The notes: generated from the letters alone by a model not told the origin. 64,000 nt of DNA from Nocardioides jiangsuensis (GCF_019679455.1 NZ_JAIEZQ010000001.1:1550001-1614000); one strand, 5' to 3'; shown: positions 17,923 through 27,217, numbered from the stretch's first letter. Program-made: numbers and translations.

Positions 17923-17942
17923 ATGTCCGTTTCGTCCGACAT
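17923..17942. promoter_or_regulatory. Inverted repeat after hmgA sharing the fahA/hmgA half-site
   Basis: ATGTC (17923-17927) and GACAT (17938-17942) are inverted 10 nt apart, and the segment contains TGTCCGTT (17924-17931), identical to part of the operator candidate at 16639-16658. It lies 6 nt after the hmgA stop and about 50 nt before the GTG of the next gene, so it may be a second binding site of the same regulator or a weak terminator. Confidence 0.35.
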
Positions 17943-17978
17943 GCCCGGACGGAGGGACTGCTTCCGGTCTCGGAACCC

Positions 17979-17984
17979 TAGACT
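17979..17984 (+). promoter_or_regulatory. -10 box of a leaderless promoter for the RsbW-PAS gene
   Basis: TAGACT ends 6 nt before GTG 17991 and no ribosome-binding site lies between them. This spacing is that of an actinobacterial leaderless transcript beginning at the start codon. No good -35 box is visible. Confidence 0.5.
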
Positions 17985-17990
17985 CCGCAC

Positions 17991-19301
17991 GTGACCGTGG
18001 ACGACCGCCGCGACTCCTTCGTGACGCGCCTGCCTCCGCACCCGTCCAGCGTGCGGCGGGCGCGCATGCTGGTGCGCCAGGGACTCGCCGCGGCCGGCCG
18101 GGAGGAGCTGAGCGACGCCGCGGAGCTCGCCGTCAGCGAGGTGGTCACCAACGCCCTCGTCCACGCGGGAACGTCGATCGACGTCGCCGTCCGGGTCGTC
18201 AGCGGCGGGGTGCGCGTCGAGGTGCGCGACGGCAGCCGGCACGCACCGGCACCGCGCCGCTACGCACCCACGGCCGGCACCGGGCGGGGCCTGATGCTGC
18301 TCGAGGAGATGGTCGACACCTGGGGCGTGGTCGCCCAGGAGCGCGGCAAGACCGTCTGGTTCCAGCTCGACTCCCACGGCGAGCAGGCCGGTGACGTCGC
18401 CCCGGAGCAGGCGGGTGGCAGCGCGCCGCGGCCCCCCGGAACCGAGGCGGTCCAGCTCTTCGCCTTCCCGCTGCTGCTGCACCACGCCTGGCACCAGCAC
18501 GCGGAGTCGCTTCTGCGCGAGTACCTCCTCGCCAGCCTGGACCCCGAGGGCGGGCCGGGTGCGGCCGCCGAGGGCCCCGACCCGATCCAGGTGCACGCCG
18601 ACGCCAGCGAGGCGCTGGCCGTGCTGAGCGAGCACGTCCCGCGTCCCGACGTCGGTGACGACCCCGGCTCCGTGATGAGCACGGCGATGGAGCCGGACGT
18701 GTCGTGCCCCCTGGTGTCCCTGCCGGTCCAGCGGGGAGCGGCGGCGCACTTCGAGACCCTCGACCGCGCCCTCGACCAGGCCCTGCTGATGGCGGACGAC
18801 GGCCTCCTCCTGACCGCGCCCACGCAGCCCGAGGTCCGGATGCTGCGCCGGTGGATCTGCGCCCAGGTGCGGACCCAGCTCGCCGGCGGGGAGGCGGAGC
18901 CGTTCTCGGTGGCGGACCAGGCGCCGCCGGAGGCGCGGCACCCGCTCGTCTTCGACACCGCCGCGGTCGACGGCTCCGCGGACCCGGTGGTCGCGGCCGA
19001 CGACGCCAACCGGATCGTGGCGGTCAGCGACCCGGCGCTGGAGATCCTCGGGTACGACGACCGCAGCGAGCTCGTGGGCCTGCGCCTCGTCGCGATCATC
19101 CCCGACCGCTACCGGCAGGCCCACCTGGCCGGCTTCACGCTGCACTTCCTCACCGGCCGGGCCCCGCTGCTCGGCGCCACGGTCGCCGTACCCGTGCGCC
19201 GTCGCGACGGCAGCGAGCGGCCGGTGGAGCTGACCCTCACCTCGCACCGCGCGCCGCACGGGCGGACCGTCTTCCTCGGCGACCTCCGACCGGCGCAGTA
19301 G
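17991..19301 (+). CDS. RsbW-like anti-sigma/ATPase domain protein with C-terminal PAS domain
   Basis: The 436-residue soluble protein has an N-terminal GHKL ATPase domain of the RsbW/anti-sigma kinase type, about residues 10-125 (ELAVSEVVTNALVHAG N-box, GTGRGLMLLEEMVDTWGV G-box). A middle region of about 190 residues with no motif I recognise comes next. A C-terminal PAS domain, about 320-430 (DANRIVAVSDPALEILGYDDRSELVGLRLVAIIPDRYR...), ends the protein. Such proteins usually bind anti-anti-sigma factors or other regulators in response to stress or redox/ligand signals sensed by the PAS domain. No sigma factor or antagonist gene is adjacent, so its partner is unknown. GTG 17991 is the only plausible start and fits a leaderless transcript. 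Confidence 0.8.
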   Translation: MTVDDRRDSFVTRLPPHPSSVRRARMLVRQGLAAAGREELSDAAELAVSEVVTNALVHAGTSIDVAVRVVSGGVRVEVRDGSRHAPAPRRYAPTAGTGRGLMLLEEMVDTWGVVAQERGKTVWFQLDSHGEQAGDVAPEQAGGSAPRPPGTEAVQLFAFPLLLHHAWHQHAESLLREYLLASLDPEGGPGAAAEGPDPIQVHADASEALAVLSEHVPRPDVGDDPGSVMSTAMEPDVSCPLVSLPVQRGAAAHFETLDRALDQALLMADDGLLLTAPTQPEVRMLRRWICAQVRTQLAGGEAEPFSVADQAPPEARHPLVFDTAAVDGSADPVVAADDANRIVAVSDPALEILGYDDRSELVGLRLVAIIPDRYRQAHLAGFTLHFLTGRAPLLGATVAVPVRRRDGSERPVELTLTSHRAPHGRTVFLGDLRPAQ

Positions 19302-19489
19302 GGCGCGGACCGGCCGCCCGCTGCACGACGGTCGGCTCCGAGGTCTCGTCCCCCGACAGGGCGGCGGAGGTGTTCTCCGCCTGTCCGCGCGACCCCGCGC
19401 TGCTGTCCCTCGGTTACCCGGGTGTTCCGTGGGGCTGTCGAAAAAGTGAACGCACACCCATTGCGATCACCCACCAAGCGGCCCTAGTG

Positions 19490-19525
19490 TTCCATGAGTC
19501 AGAACTTGCATTCCACGATATGGAA
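19490..19525. promoter_or_regulatory. TTCCA/TGGAA operator candidate upstream of malate synthase
   Basis: TTCCA (19511-19515) and TGGAA (19521-19525) form an inverted repeat with a 5-nt spacer. A further TTCCA lies at 19490-19494, exactly two helical turns (21 bp) upstream. IclR-family regulators of glyoxylate pathways often bind TTCC/GGAA-type palindromes, and an IclR gene lies at the far end of this gene group, so an IclR operator is inferred. Confidence 0.5.
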
Positions 19526-19567
19526 ACGATCCCGTTCTGGGACACCACTCGCAGCGAGGGAGCGCGC

Positions 19568-21172
19568 ATGGACACGCCTGAGGGCATCGAGATCACCGGC
19601 CCCATGAACGATCGGTTCGACGAGATCCTGAGCCCGCGGGCGCTGGAGCTGGTCGGCCTGCTGCACCGCGAGCTCGACGGCCGTCGGCGCGAGCTCCTCG
19701 CCCAGCGCGGCAAGCGGATCGAGGAGTTCGCCGCCGGCGGCACCCTGGACTTCCTCGAGGAGACCAGGCGCATCCGCGAGGACGACTCCTGGAAGGTCGC
19801 CGAGCCCGCCCCGGGCCTGGTCGACCGCCGGGTCGAGATCACCGGGCCCACCGACCGGAAGATGACGATCAACGCCCTCAACTCGGGCGCGAAGGTCTGG
19901 CTCGCCGACCACGAGGACGCGAACACCCCGCTGTGGGAGAACGTCATCGGCGGCCAGCTGAACCTCCGCGACGCGATCGACGGCACGATCGACTTCACCA
20001 GCCCCGAGGGCAAGAGCTACGCGCTGCGCGACGACGTCGAGCACGCCACGATCGTGGTCCGGCCGCGCGGCTGGCACCTGCCCGAGAAGCACATCCTCGT
20101 CGACGGTCAGCAGACCTCCGGCGGCCTCGTCGACTTCGCGCTGTACCTCGTCACGTCCGGCCAGAAGCAGATCGACCGCGGGATGGGCCCGTACTTCTAC
20201 CTGCCGAAGATGGAGTCCCACCGCGAGGCGCGGCTGTGGAACGACGCCTTCAACCTCGCCCAGGACTTCCTCGGCATCCCGCGCGGGACGATCCGCGCCA
20301 CCGTGCTGATCGAGACCTACCCGGCCGCGTTCGAGATGGAGGAGATCCTCTACGAGCTCCGCGAGCACTCCGCGGGCCTCAACGCCGGCCGCTGGGACTA
20401 CATGTTCAGCGTGATCAAGAGCTTCCGCACCCGCGGCAAGGAGTTCCTGCTGCCCGACCGGAACTCGGTCACGATGACGGTGCCGTTCATGCGCGCCTAC
20501 ACCGAGCTGCTCGTGCGCACCTGCCACAAGCGCGGCGCGCACGCCATCGGCGGGATGGCGGCGTTCATCCCCAGCAAGGACCCCGAGATCAACGAGGCCG
20601 CCTTCGCCAAGGTCAAGGACGACAAGACCCGCGAGGCCAACGACGGGTTCGACGGCTCCTGGGTCGCGCACCCCGGCATGGTCGAGGTGTGCCGCGAGGC
20701 GTTCACCGCGGTCCTCGGCGACCGGCCGAACCAGATCGACAAGCTGCGCGAGGACGTGAGCGTCACCGCGGCGCAGCTGCTCGACGTCGCCTCCACGCCC
20801 GGCGAGGTCACCGAGGAGGGCCTGCGCGCCAACATCAGCGTGGGCATCCAGTACCTCGAGTCGTGGCTGCGCGGCTCCGGTGCGGTCGGCATCAACAACC
20901 TGATGGAGGACGCCGCCACCGCGGAGATCTCCCGCAGCCAGGTGTGGCAGTGGCTGCACAACGACGTGGAGCTCTCCAACGGCCACCGGGTCACCCGCGA
21001 GCTCGTCGAGAGCATCATCGAGTCCGAGATGGCCTCGATCCGCGAGCGGGTCGGCGAGGACGCGTTCGCGTCGGGCCGCTGGGACGACGCCCGGGCCACC
21101 TTCACGGAGATGGCGCTGGCTGACGAGTATCCCGACTTCCTCACGCTGCCGGCGTACGAGCGGATGCCCTGA
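19568..21172 (+). CDS. aceB: Malate synthase A
   Basis: The 534-residue length matches the A isoform (about 530 residues) rather than the larger G form. The active-site sequence VRPRGWHLPEKHILVDG with the catalytic Arg is present. So are the TIM-barrel glyoxylate/Mg region (IRATVLIETYPAAFEMEEILYELREH) and the conserved SFRTRGKEFLLPDRNSVTMTVPFMRAY. It condenses glyoxylate with acetyl-CoA to give malate. ATG 19568 has AGGGAG 6 nt upstream. It is the first gene of a plus-strand run with glycolate oxidase genes 6 nt downstream, so it probably disposes of glyoxylate made from glycolate rather than serving only the acetate glyoxylate shunt. No isocitrate lyase is nearby. Confidence 0.94.
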   Translation: MDTPEGIEITGPMNDRFDEILSPRALELVGLLHRELDGRRRELLAQRGKRIEEFAAGGTLDFLEETRRIREDDSWKVAEPAPGLVDRRVEITGPTDRKMTINALNSGAKVWLADHEDANTPLWENVIGGQLNLRDAIDGTIDFTSPEGKSYALRDDVEHATIVVRPRGWHLPEKHILVDGQQTSGGLVDFALYLVTSGQKQIDRGMGPYFYLPKMESHREARLWNDAFNLAQDFLGIPRGTIRATVLIETYPAAFEMEEILYELREHSAGLNAGRWDYMFSVIKSFRTRGKEFLLPDRNSVTMTVPFMRAYTELLVRTCHKRGAHAIGGMAAFIPSKDPEINEAAFAKVKDDKTREANDGFDGSWVAHPGMVEVCREAFTAVLGDRPNQIDKLREDVSVTAAQLLDVASTPGEVTEEGLRANISVGIQYLESWLRGSGAVGINNLMEDAATAEISRSQVWQWLHNDVELSNGHRVTRELVESIIESEMASIRERVGEDAFASGRWDDARATFTEMALADEYPDFLTLPAYERMP

Positions 21173-21178
21173 TCCGCG

Positions 21179-22735
21179 ATGAGTGGCACGCACGGGACGA
21201 ACCGGACCGCGGGTCCGGAGACGGGGCCGGTCCCGCCGGAGGCCACCCAGGCCACCGGTGAGACCGGGGACCGGGACCGGGCCCTCGCCGCGGTCACGCA
21301 GCGGGCCCGCGAGGTGGTCCCCGAGCCCGGGGTGATCACCGACCACGCGCGGCTGCGCACCTACGAGTGCGACGGCCTGGCCCACTACAAGGTCACCCCG
21401 GGACTGGTGGTGATCCCGGAGACGGTCGACCAGCTCGCCGCCGTCGTCCGCGCCTGCGCCGAGCACCAGCTGCCCTTCGTGGCCCGCGGTGCCGGCACCG
21501 GCCTGTCCGGAGGGGCGCTGCCCCGCGCGGACGGAGTCCTCGTGGTGACCTCACGGATGCGGACGATCCGGGAGGTACGGCGCGAGGACCAGCGTGCCGT
21601 CGTGGAGCCCGGGGTGATCAACCTCGACGTGACCCGGGCGGCGGCCCCGCACGGCTACTACTACGCGCCCGACCCGTCGAGCCAGCAGATCTGCTCGATC
21701 GGCGGCAACGTCGCGGAGAACTCCGGCGGCGCGCACTGCCTCAAGTACGGCTTCACCACCAACCACGTCCTGGGCGCCGAGCTGGTCACCCCGGACGGCG
21801 ACGTGGTCCAGCTCGGCGGCGCCGCGCCCGACGCCCCCGGCTACGACCTGCTCGGTGCGGTGGTCGGCTCCGAGGGGACCCTCGGCATCGTCACCGCGGC
21901 CACGGTCCGGCTGGTGCGTGCGCCGGAGGAGGTCCGCACGATCCTCGCCGGCTTCGCCTCCACCGACCACGCGGGTGCGGCCACGTCGGCGATCATCGGC
22001 GCCGGGATCGTGCCGGCGGCCATCGAGATGATGGACGCCCTCGCGATCGAGGCGGCCGAGGAGGCCGTGCACTGCAACTACCCGGCCGGCGCCGGGGCGG
22101 TTCTGGTGATCGAGCTGGACGGCGCGGCGGTGGAGGTGGAGCACGAGTTCGGCGAGGTCGAGCGGCTCTGCCGGGAGCACGAGGCGTTCGAGCTCCGGGT
22201 CGCCACCGACCCGGCCGAGCGCGCGCTGATCTGGAAGGGCCGCAAGTCCGCGTTCGCCGCGGTCGGGCGGATCAGCCCGGACTACATCGTGCAGGACGGC
22301 GTGATCCCGCGGACCGCGCTGCCCGAGGTGCTGCGCGCCATCGCGGACCTCTCGGAGTCCTCCGGGGTCCGGGTCGCCAACGTGTTCCACGCCGGCGACG
22401 GGAACCTGCACCCGCTGGTGCTCTTCGACGAGTCGGTCGAGGGTGCGGGGGAGGCGGCCGAGAAGGTCAGCGGCGCCATCCTCGACCTGTGCATCGGCCA
22501 CGGCGGATCGATCACCGGCGAGCACGGGGTCGGCATCGACAAGGCGGCCTACATGCCGCGCATGTTCAACGACGAGGACCTCGACACCATGCAGCTGGTC
22601 CGCTGCGCCTTCGACCCGAACAGCATCTCCAACCCCGGCAAGGTCTTCCCGACGCCGCGGCTGTGTGGCGAGGTGCCCGGGAAGCGCAAGGGCGTGCACC
22701 CGCTGCAGGAGTCCGGTCTGGCGGAGGTGTTCTGA
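21179..22735 (+). CDS. glcD: Glycolate oxidase FAD subunit (GlcD)
   Basis: This is a 518-residue FAD-linked oxidase of the VAO/PCMH type. The FAD-binding region includes PFVARGAGTGLSGGALP and EPGVINLDVTRAA. The C-terminal oxidase domain has NVFHAGDGNLHPLVLFD and the GlcD-typical GSITGEHGVGIDKAAYM. It oxidises glycolate (possibly also D-lactate) to glyoxylate, passing electrons through GlcF. It begins 6 nt after malate synthase without a strong ribosome site, which suggests coupled translation. Its stop overlaps the ATG of the GlcE gene by one base. GlcD, GlcE and GlcF normally form one membrane-associated complex feeding the quinone pool. Confidence 0.93.
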   Translation: MSGTHGTNRTAGPETGPVPPEATQATGETGDRDRALAAVTQRAREVVPEPGVITDHARLRTYECDGLAHYKVTPGLVVIPETVDQLAAVVRACAEHQLPFVARGAGTGLSGGALPRADGVLVVTSRMRTIREVRREDQRAVVEPGVINLDVTRAAAPHGYYYAPDPSSQQICSIGGNVAENSGGAHCLKYGFTTNHVLGAELVTPDGDVVQLGGAAPDAPGYDLLGAVVGSEGTLGIVTAATVRLVRAPEEVRTILAGFASTDHAGAATSAIIGAGIVPAAIEMMDALAIEAAEEAVHCNYPAGAGAVLVIELDGAAVEVEHEFGEVERLCREHEAFELRVATDPAERALIWKGRKSAFAAVGRISPDYIVQDGVIPRTALPEVLRAIADLSESSGVRVANVFHAGDGNLHPLVLFDESVEGAGEAAEKVSGAILDLCIGHGGSITGEHGVGIDKAAYMPRMFNDEDLDTMQLVRCAFDPNSISNPGKVFPTPRLCGEVPGKRKGVHPLQESGLAEVF

Positions 22736-24003
22736 TGGCAGCGACCACCACGGTGGACGAGGCGGCGAGGCAGGCGCTCGCGTCCGCGTGCGAGCGGGTC
22801 GAGGACGCGACCGCGGCGGACGAGGTCGACGGGGTTGCCCCGGGGCTGGTGGCCCACCCGGGCTCGACCGCGCAGGTCGCGGAGGTGATGCGTGCGGCCG
22901 CCGGCCACGGGCTCACCGTCGTGGCCCGCGGACGCGGTACCAAGACCACCTGGGGCCTACCGCCCGCGAGGGCCGACCTGGTCGTGGACCTCAGCGGGAT
23001 GGACCAGGTGCTCGACCACGCGGCGGGGGACCTGATCGTCGAGGCCCAGGCCGGCACCCGGCTCAGCGACGTCCAGCAGGCCGTCGCGGGGGCCCGGCAG
23101 CGGCTCGCGATCGACGAGACCGTGTCCGGCGCCAGCGTCGGCGGCACCCTCGCCGCCGGTACCAGCGGCCCCGGCCGGCTGGCCACCGGCACCATGCGCG
23201 ACCTGCTCATCGGGGTCACCGTGGTGCGCGCCGACGGCGTGGTGGCCAAGGCCGGCGGCCGGGTGGTCAAGAACGTGGCCGGCTACGACGTCGGCAAGCT
23301 CGTGCACGGCTCCTTCGGCACCCTCGCCGTGGTCACCGAGGCGCTGTTCCGGCTGCACCCGCTGCCCGCGGCCCGCAGCTTCGTCTCCGTCCCGGTCGAG
23401 GACGCCGCCCACGCGCACCGGCTGACCCAGTCGGTGGTGCACGCCCAGGTCGTGCCCGGCGCGCTCGAGGTGGACATCCCCGCCGACGGCCCCGGCACGC
23501 TGACCGTCCTGCTCGAGGGCATCGTCGAGGGGGTGCTCGGCCGGACCTCGTCCACGCTCGACCTCCTCGGCCCGGCCGCGGCGGTGTCCGACGACGCCCC
23601 GGACGGCTGGGCCTCCTACCCGTGGCCGGTGGACGCCGCCGGCGACGAGCGGGCCACCGCGCTCAAGCTCACCTTCGCCCTGTCCGGGCTCGCCGACGTG
23701 CTCGAGGCGGCCCGCGACGCGGGCACCCCGGTGCACGTCCGCGGCTCCGCGGGCACCGGCGTGGTGTACGGCGCCGTACCCGCCGGCACCGACGTGGCCG
23801 CGGTGTCCGTGGCGGTCGACCGGCTGCGCGCGACCTGCACCAGCCACGGCGGCAGCCTCGTCGTGCTCGACGCCCCCGCCGCGGTGAAGCAGGCCGTGGA
23901 CGTGTGGGGCCCCATCCCGGCCATCGACCTGATGCGCCGCGTCAAGGACCGGTTCGACCCAGACCACCGTCTCGCTTCGGGCCGGTTCGTGGGAGGTATC
24001 TGA
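22735..24003 (+). CDS. glcE: Glycolate oxidase FAD-binding subunit (GlcE)
   Basis: The 422-residue protein has a second, smaller FAD/PCMH domain: VVARGRGTKTTWGLPP, SGASVGGTLAAGTSGPGRL, and the GlcE-typical GGRVVKNVAGYDVGKLVHGSFGTLAVVTEA. It ends RFDPDHRLASGRFVGGI, the usual C-terminal pattern of GlcE and related oxidases. ATG 22735 overlaps the GlcD stop, with GCGGAGG in front. GlcE is required for glycolate oxidase activity but is not sufficient alone. The stop is immediately followed by the ATG of GlcF. Confidence 0.92.
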   Translation: MAATTTVDEAARQALASACERVEDATAADEVDGVAPGLVAHPGSTAQVAEVMRAAAGHGLTVVARGRGTKTTWGLPPARADLVVDLSGMDQVLDHAAGDLIVEAQAGTRLSDVQQAVAGARQRLAIDETVSGASVGGTLAAGTSGPGRLATGTMRDLLIGVTVVRADGVVAKAGGRVVKNVAGYDVGKLVHGSFGTLAVVTEALFRLHPLPAARSFVSVPVEDAAHAHRLTQSVVHAQVVPGALEVDIPADGPGTLTVLLEGIVEGVLGRTSSTLDLLGPAAAVSDDAPDGWASYPWPVDAAGDERATALKLTFALSGLADVLEAARDAGTPVHVRGSAGTGVVYGAVPAGTDVAAVSVAVDRLRATCTSHGGSLVVLDAPAAVKQAVDVWGPIPAIDLMRRVKDRFDPDHRLASGRFVGGI

Positions 24004-25398
24004 ATGACACAGCACGCACAGCAGCAGCCCAGCGCCGGCCCCCCGGCCGACGGCGGGTCGGTGAGTCTCGGGATGCCCTCGCTCATGGGCGCCTTCGACG
24101 ACCACAACCCGCCGGACGCCGCCCTCGTCGGCGACTGCGTGCACTGCGGGTTCTGCCTGCCGACCTGCCCCACCTACGTGCTGTGGGGCGAGGAGATGGA
24201 CTCCCCGCGCGGGCGCATCTACCTGATGAAGGAGGGCCTCGAGGGCGAGCCGATGTCGGACTCGATGGTCCAGCACTGGGACGCCTGCCTGGGCTGCATG
24301 GCCTGCGTGACCGCCTGTCCCTCCGGCGTGCAGTACGACAAGCTGATCGAGTCGACCCGCGCGCAGGTCGAGCGGCGCCACGAGCGCGACGGCAAGGACA
24401 AGGCGCTGCGCGGGCTGATCTTCTCGATCTTCCCGCACCCGAAGCGGCTGCGGCTGCTGCGCGGACCGCTGCGCGGCTACCAGAAGCTCGGGCTCGACCG
24501 CCTCGTCCGGCGGACCGGCCTGCTGGAGCGGATGGCGCCCCAGCTCGCCGCGATGGAGGGCCTCGCGCCCCGCCTCGGGCGGCCCGAGCCGCTGCCGCCG
24601 CGGATCGAGGCCACCGGCACCCGACGCGCGGTGGTCGGCCTGCTCACCGGGTGCGTGCAGGGCGCCTTCTTCCCCGGCGTGAACTCCGCCACCGCCCGCG
24701 TCCTCCGGGCGGAGGGCTGCGAGATCGTCGTACCCCCCTCGCAGGGGTGCTGCGGCGCGCTGTCCGTGCACAACGGCCGGGAGGCCGAGGCGCAGAAGTA
24801 CGCCCGGTCGGTGATCGACGCCTTCGACGACGCCGACGTCGAGTACATCGTGGTCAACGCCGCCGGCTGCGGGTCGACGATGAAGGAGTACGCCGACCTG
24901 CTCGCCGACGACGCGCGGTACGCCGAGCGGGCGAAGGCCTTCGCGGAGAAGGTGCGCGACGTCTCGGAGATCCTCGCCGAGCTCGGTCCGGTCGCCCCGC
25001 GGCACCCGCTGCCGATGAGCGTGGCCTACCACGACGCCTGCCACCTCGCGCACGCCCAGGGCGTGCGCAGCCAGCCGCGGCAGCTGCTCACGGGCATCCC
25101 CGGCCTGGAGCTGCGCGAGATCGCCGAGGGAGAGCTGTGCTGCGGCTCGGCGGGCATCTACAACATCCTCAACCCGGAACCGGCCCGCGAGCTCGGTGAC
25201 CGGAAGGCCGCCAACATCGTGGCGACCGGGGCCGAGGTCCTGGTCACCGCGAACCCCGGGTGCCTGATGCAGGTCACCTCCGCCATCGAACGCTCCGGAC
25301 ACCCGATGGGCATGGCCCACACGATCGAGGTGCTCGACGCGTCCATTCGTGGGCTGCCCGCCCACGAGCTCACCGCAGCAGCACAGCACCGCCCGTAG
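24004..25398 (+). CDS. glcF: Glycolate oxidase iron-sulfur subunit (GlcF)
   Basis: This 464-residue protein has two ferredoxin-like 4Fe-4S motifs, CVHCGFCLPTCPTY and CLGCMACVTACPSG, and two C-terminal CCG (heterodisulfide-reductase-type) motifs, GCCGALSVHNG and ELCCGSAGIYN. It relays electrons from the flavin subunits to the respiratory chain at the inner face of the membrane. It starts directly after the GlcE stop with GGAGG upstream. The permease gene follows after about 40 nt. Confidence 0.94.
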   Translation: MTQHAQQQPSAGPPADGGSVSLGMPSLMGAFDDHNPPDAALVGDCVHCGFCLPTCPTYVLWGEEMDSPRGRIYLMKEGLEGEPMSDSMVQHWDACLGCMACVTACPSGVQYDKLIESTRAQVERRHERDGKDKALRGLIFSIFPHPKRLRLLRGPLRGYQKLGLDRLVRRTGLLERMAPQLAAMEGLAPRLGRPEPLPPRIEATGTRRAVVGLLTGCVQGAFFPGVNSATARVLRAEGCEIVVPPSQGCCGALSVHNGREAEAQKYARSVIDAFDDADVEYIVVNAAGCGSTMKEYADLLADDARYAERAKAFAEKVRDVSEILAELGPVAPRHPLPMSVAYHDACHLAHAQGVRSQPRQLLTGIPGLELREIAEGELCCGSAGIYNILNPEPARELGDRKAANIVATGAEVLVTANPGCLMQVTSAIERSGHPMGMAHTIEVLDASIRGLPAHELTAAAQHRP

Positions 25399-25439
25399 GA
25401 AGCACCCGTCACGCTCCACTCACAACCCGAGGTAGAGGC

Positions 25440-27197
25440 ATGTTCCAGCAGATCCTTGACCCGGTCGGTGGGTCGCTCGTACTGAGCGCCCTCTCAGCGG
25501 CCATCCCACTCGTCACGTTGTTCATCCTCCTCGGAGGACTGCGCATGAAGGCCTGGATGGCCGGGCTCATCTCGCTCGCGGTCGCGCTGTTCGTGGCGGT
25601 GGTCCTGTTCGAGATGCCGTTCGGGCAGGCCCTGCTCGCCGGCAGTGAGGGCGCCGCGTTCGGCTTCTTCCCGATCCTGTGGATCGTGATCAACGCGATC
25701 TGGGTCTACAACCTCACCGTGGAGACCGGGCACTTCGGGGTGCTGCGCCGCTCGTTCGAGCTGGTCAGCCCGGACCACCGGATCCAGGCGATCATCATCG
25801 CGTTCTGCTTCGGCGCGCTGCTCGAGGCCCTGGCCGGCTTCGGCACGCCGGTGGCGATCACCGTGGTGATGCTGCTCGCGCTCGGCTTCGAGCCGATCAA
25901 GGCGGCGGCGGTGGCGCTGATCGCGAACACCGCACCGGTCGCCTTCGGTGCGCTGGCCACTCCGATCGTCACGCTGGCCGAGGTGACCTCGGGCGTCAAC
26001 AACGACCCGCGGCTCAACATCGACACCCTCGGTGGCATGGTCGGCCGGCAGACGCCGATCCTCGCGGTGATCGTGCCGCTGGTGCTGGTCCTCGTGGTCG
26101 ACGGCAAGCGTGGCCTGCGCCAGACCTGGCTGCCCGCCCTGGTCGCCGGTCTCTCCTTCGGTGTCGCGCAGTTCGTGGCGGCCAACTACATCTCGGTCCC
26201 GCTGACCGACATCGTGGCCTCGCTGGTCGCCGCCGCTGCCGTGGTCGGCCTGCTCCGGGTGTGGAAGCCCGCCGAGGCGATCACCACCGCCGAGACCGAG
26301 ACGACCGGTGCCGCCGGAGGTGCCGGCGGTGTCGGCGCCGAGTCGACCGTGGGCGGCCAGGCCACCCGGCACGCTGCCGCGAACGCGCCCGGTGGGACCT
26401 CCCGGACGGGTTCCGGCACGGGCGCCGGCACCGACGGCCCGGTCAGGGACGGCCGCGGCGAGGTCGCGAAGGCCTACGCGCCGTACCTGGTGATCATCGC
26501 GATCTTCTCGATCGCCAACATCCCCGCGGTCAAGGAGGCCCTCGCCCAGGAGCCGTGGACCTTCGCGTTCGCGTGGCCCGGGCTCGAGGTCGCGAACTCC
26601 GCCGGTGAGCCGCTCGCGTCCACGACGTTCAACTTCAACTGGTTCCCGGCCGCCGGAACCCTGATGATCTTCGCCGGCATCATCACCGCGCTGATCCTCA
26701 AGATCTCCCCGGCCCGTGCACTCAAGACGTACGCCGCGACGTACCACGAGCTGCGCTGGGCGATCGTCACGGTGATGGCGGTCCTCGCCCTGGCCTACGT
26801 GATGAACCTGTCCGGCCAGACCACGACGCTGGGTGTCTGGCTCGCCGGGACCGGCGGCCTGTTCGTGCTGCTCTCGCCGATCCTCGGCTGGATCGGGGTC
26901 GCGGTGACCGGCTCGGACACCTCCGCGAACGCGCTCTTCGGCGCTCTCCAGGTGCAGACCGCGGCCCAGGCCGGGCTCGACCCGGTCCTGCTCGCCGCGG
27001 CGAACTCCTCGGGTGGCGTGATGGGCAAGATGGTCAGCCCGCAGAACCTCGCCATCGCGGCGGCCGCGGTGGGCATGGCGGGCCGGGAGGGTGACATCTT
27101 CCGCAGGGTGCTGGGATGGAGCCTGGTGCTGCTGGCGTTGATGTGCCTGATCGTCTTCCTGCAGTCGACGCCCGTGCTCGGGTGGATGGTTCCCTAG
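25440..27197 (+). CDS. L-lactate/glycolate permease family transporter
   Basis: This is a 585-residue LctP/GlcA-family permease with 12 or more transmembrane segments, including the conserved ALLEALAGFGTPVAITVVMLLALGF and SPQNLAIAAAAVGMAGREGDIFRRV. LctP-family proteins import L-lactate, D-lactate or glycolate with protons. The company of glcDEF and malate synthase favours glycolate. A cytoplasmic Gly/Ala/Thr-rich loop of about 60 residues (near residues 280-345) is unusually long and low in complexity. GAGGTAGAGGC precedes ATG 25440. It is a member of the glycolate operon. Confidence 0.9.
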   Translation: MFQQILDPVGGSLVLSALSAAIPLVTLFILLGGLRMKAWMAGLISLAVALFVAVVLFEMPFGQALLAGSEGAAFGFFPILWIVINAIWVYNLTVETGHFGVLRRSFELVSPDHRIQAIIIAFCFGALLEALAGFGTPVAITVVMLLALGFEPIKAAAVALIANTAPVAFGALATPIVTLAEVTSGVNNDPRLNIDTLGGMVGRQTPILAVIVPLVLVLVVDGKRGLRQTWLPALVAGLSFGVAQFVAANYISVPLTDIVASLVAAAAVVGLLRVWKPAEAITTAETETTGAAGGAGGVGAESTVGGQATRHAAANAPGGTSRTGSGTGAGTDGPVRDGRGEVAKAYAPYLVIIAIFSIANIPAVKEALAQEPWTFAFAWPGLEVANSAGEPLASTTFNFNWFPAAGTLMIFAGIITALILKISPARALKTYAATYHELRWAIVTVMAVLALAYVMNLSGQTTTLGVWLAGTGGLFVLLSPILGWIGVAVTGSDTSANALFGALQVQTAAQAGLDPVLLAAANSSGGVMGKMVSPQNLAIAAAAVGMAGREGDIFRRVLGWSLVLLALMCLIVFLQSTPVLGWMVP

Positions 27198-27217
27198 CGA
27201 GGTCAGAGGTGGCGGAC

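Noticed and set aside
21367-22734. Upstream extension of the GlcE frame
   Set aside because: It runs through the GlcD gene in a different frame and gives low-complexity Arg-rich sequence; ATG 22735 has a good ribosome site and the known GlcE N-terminus.
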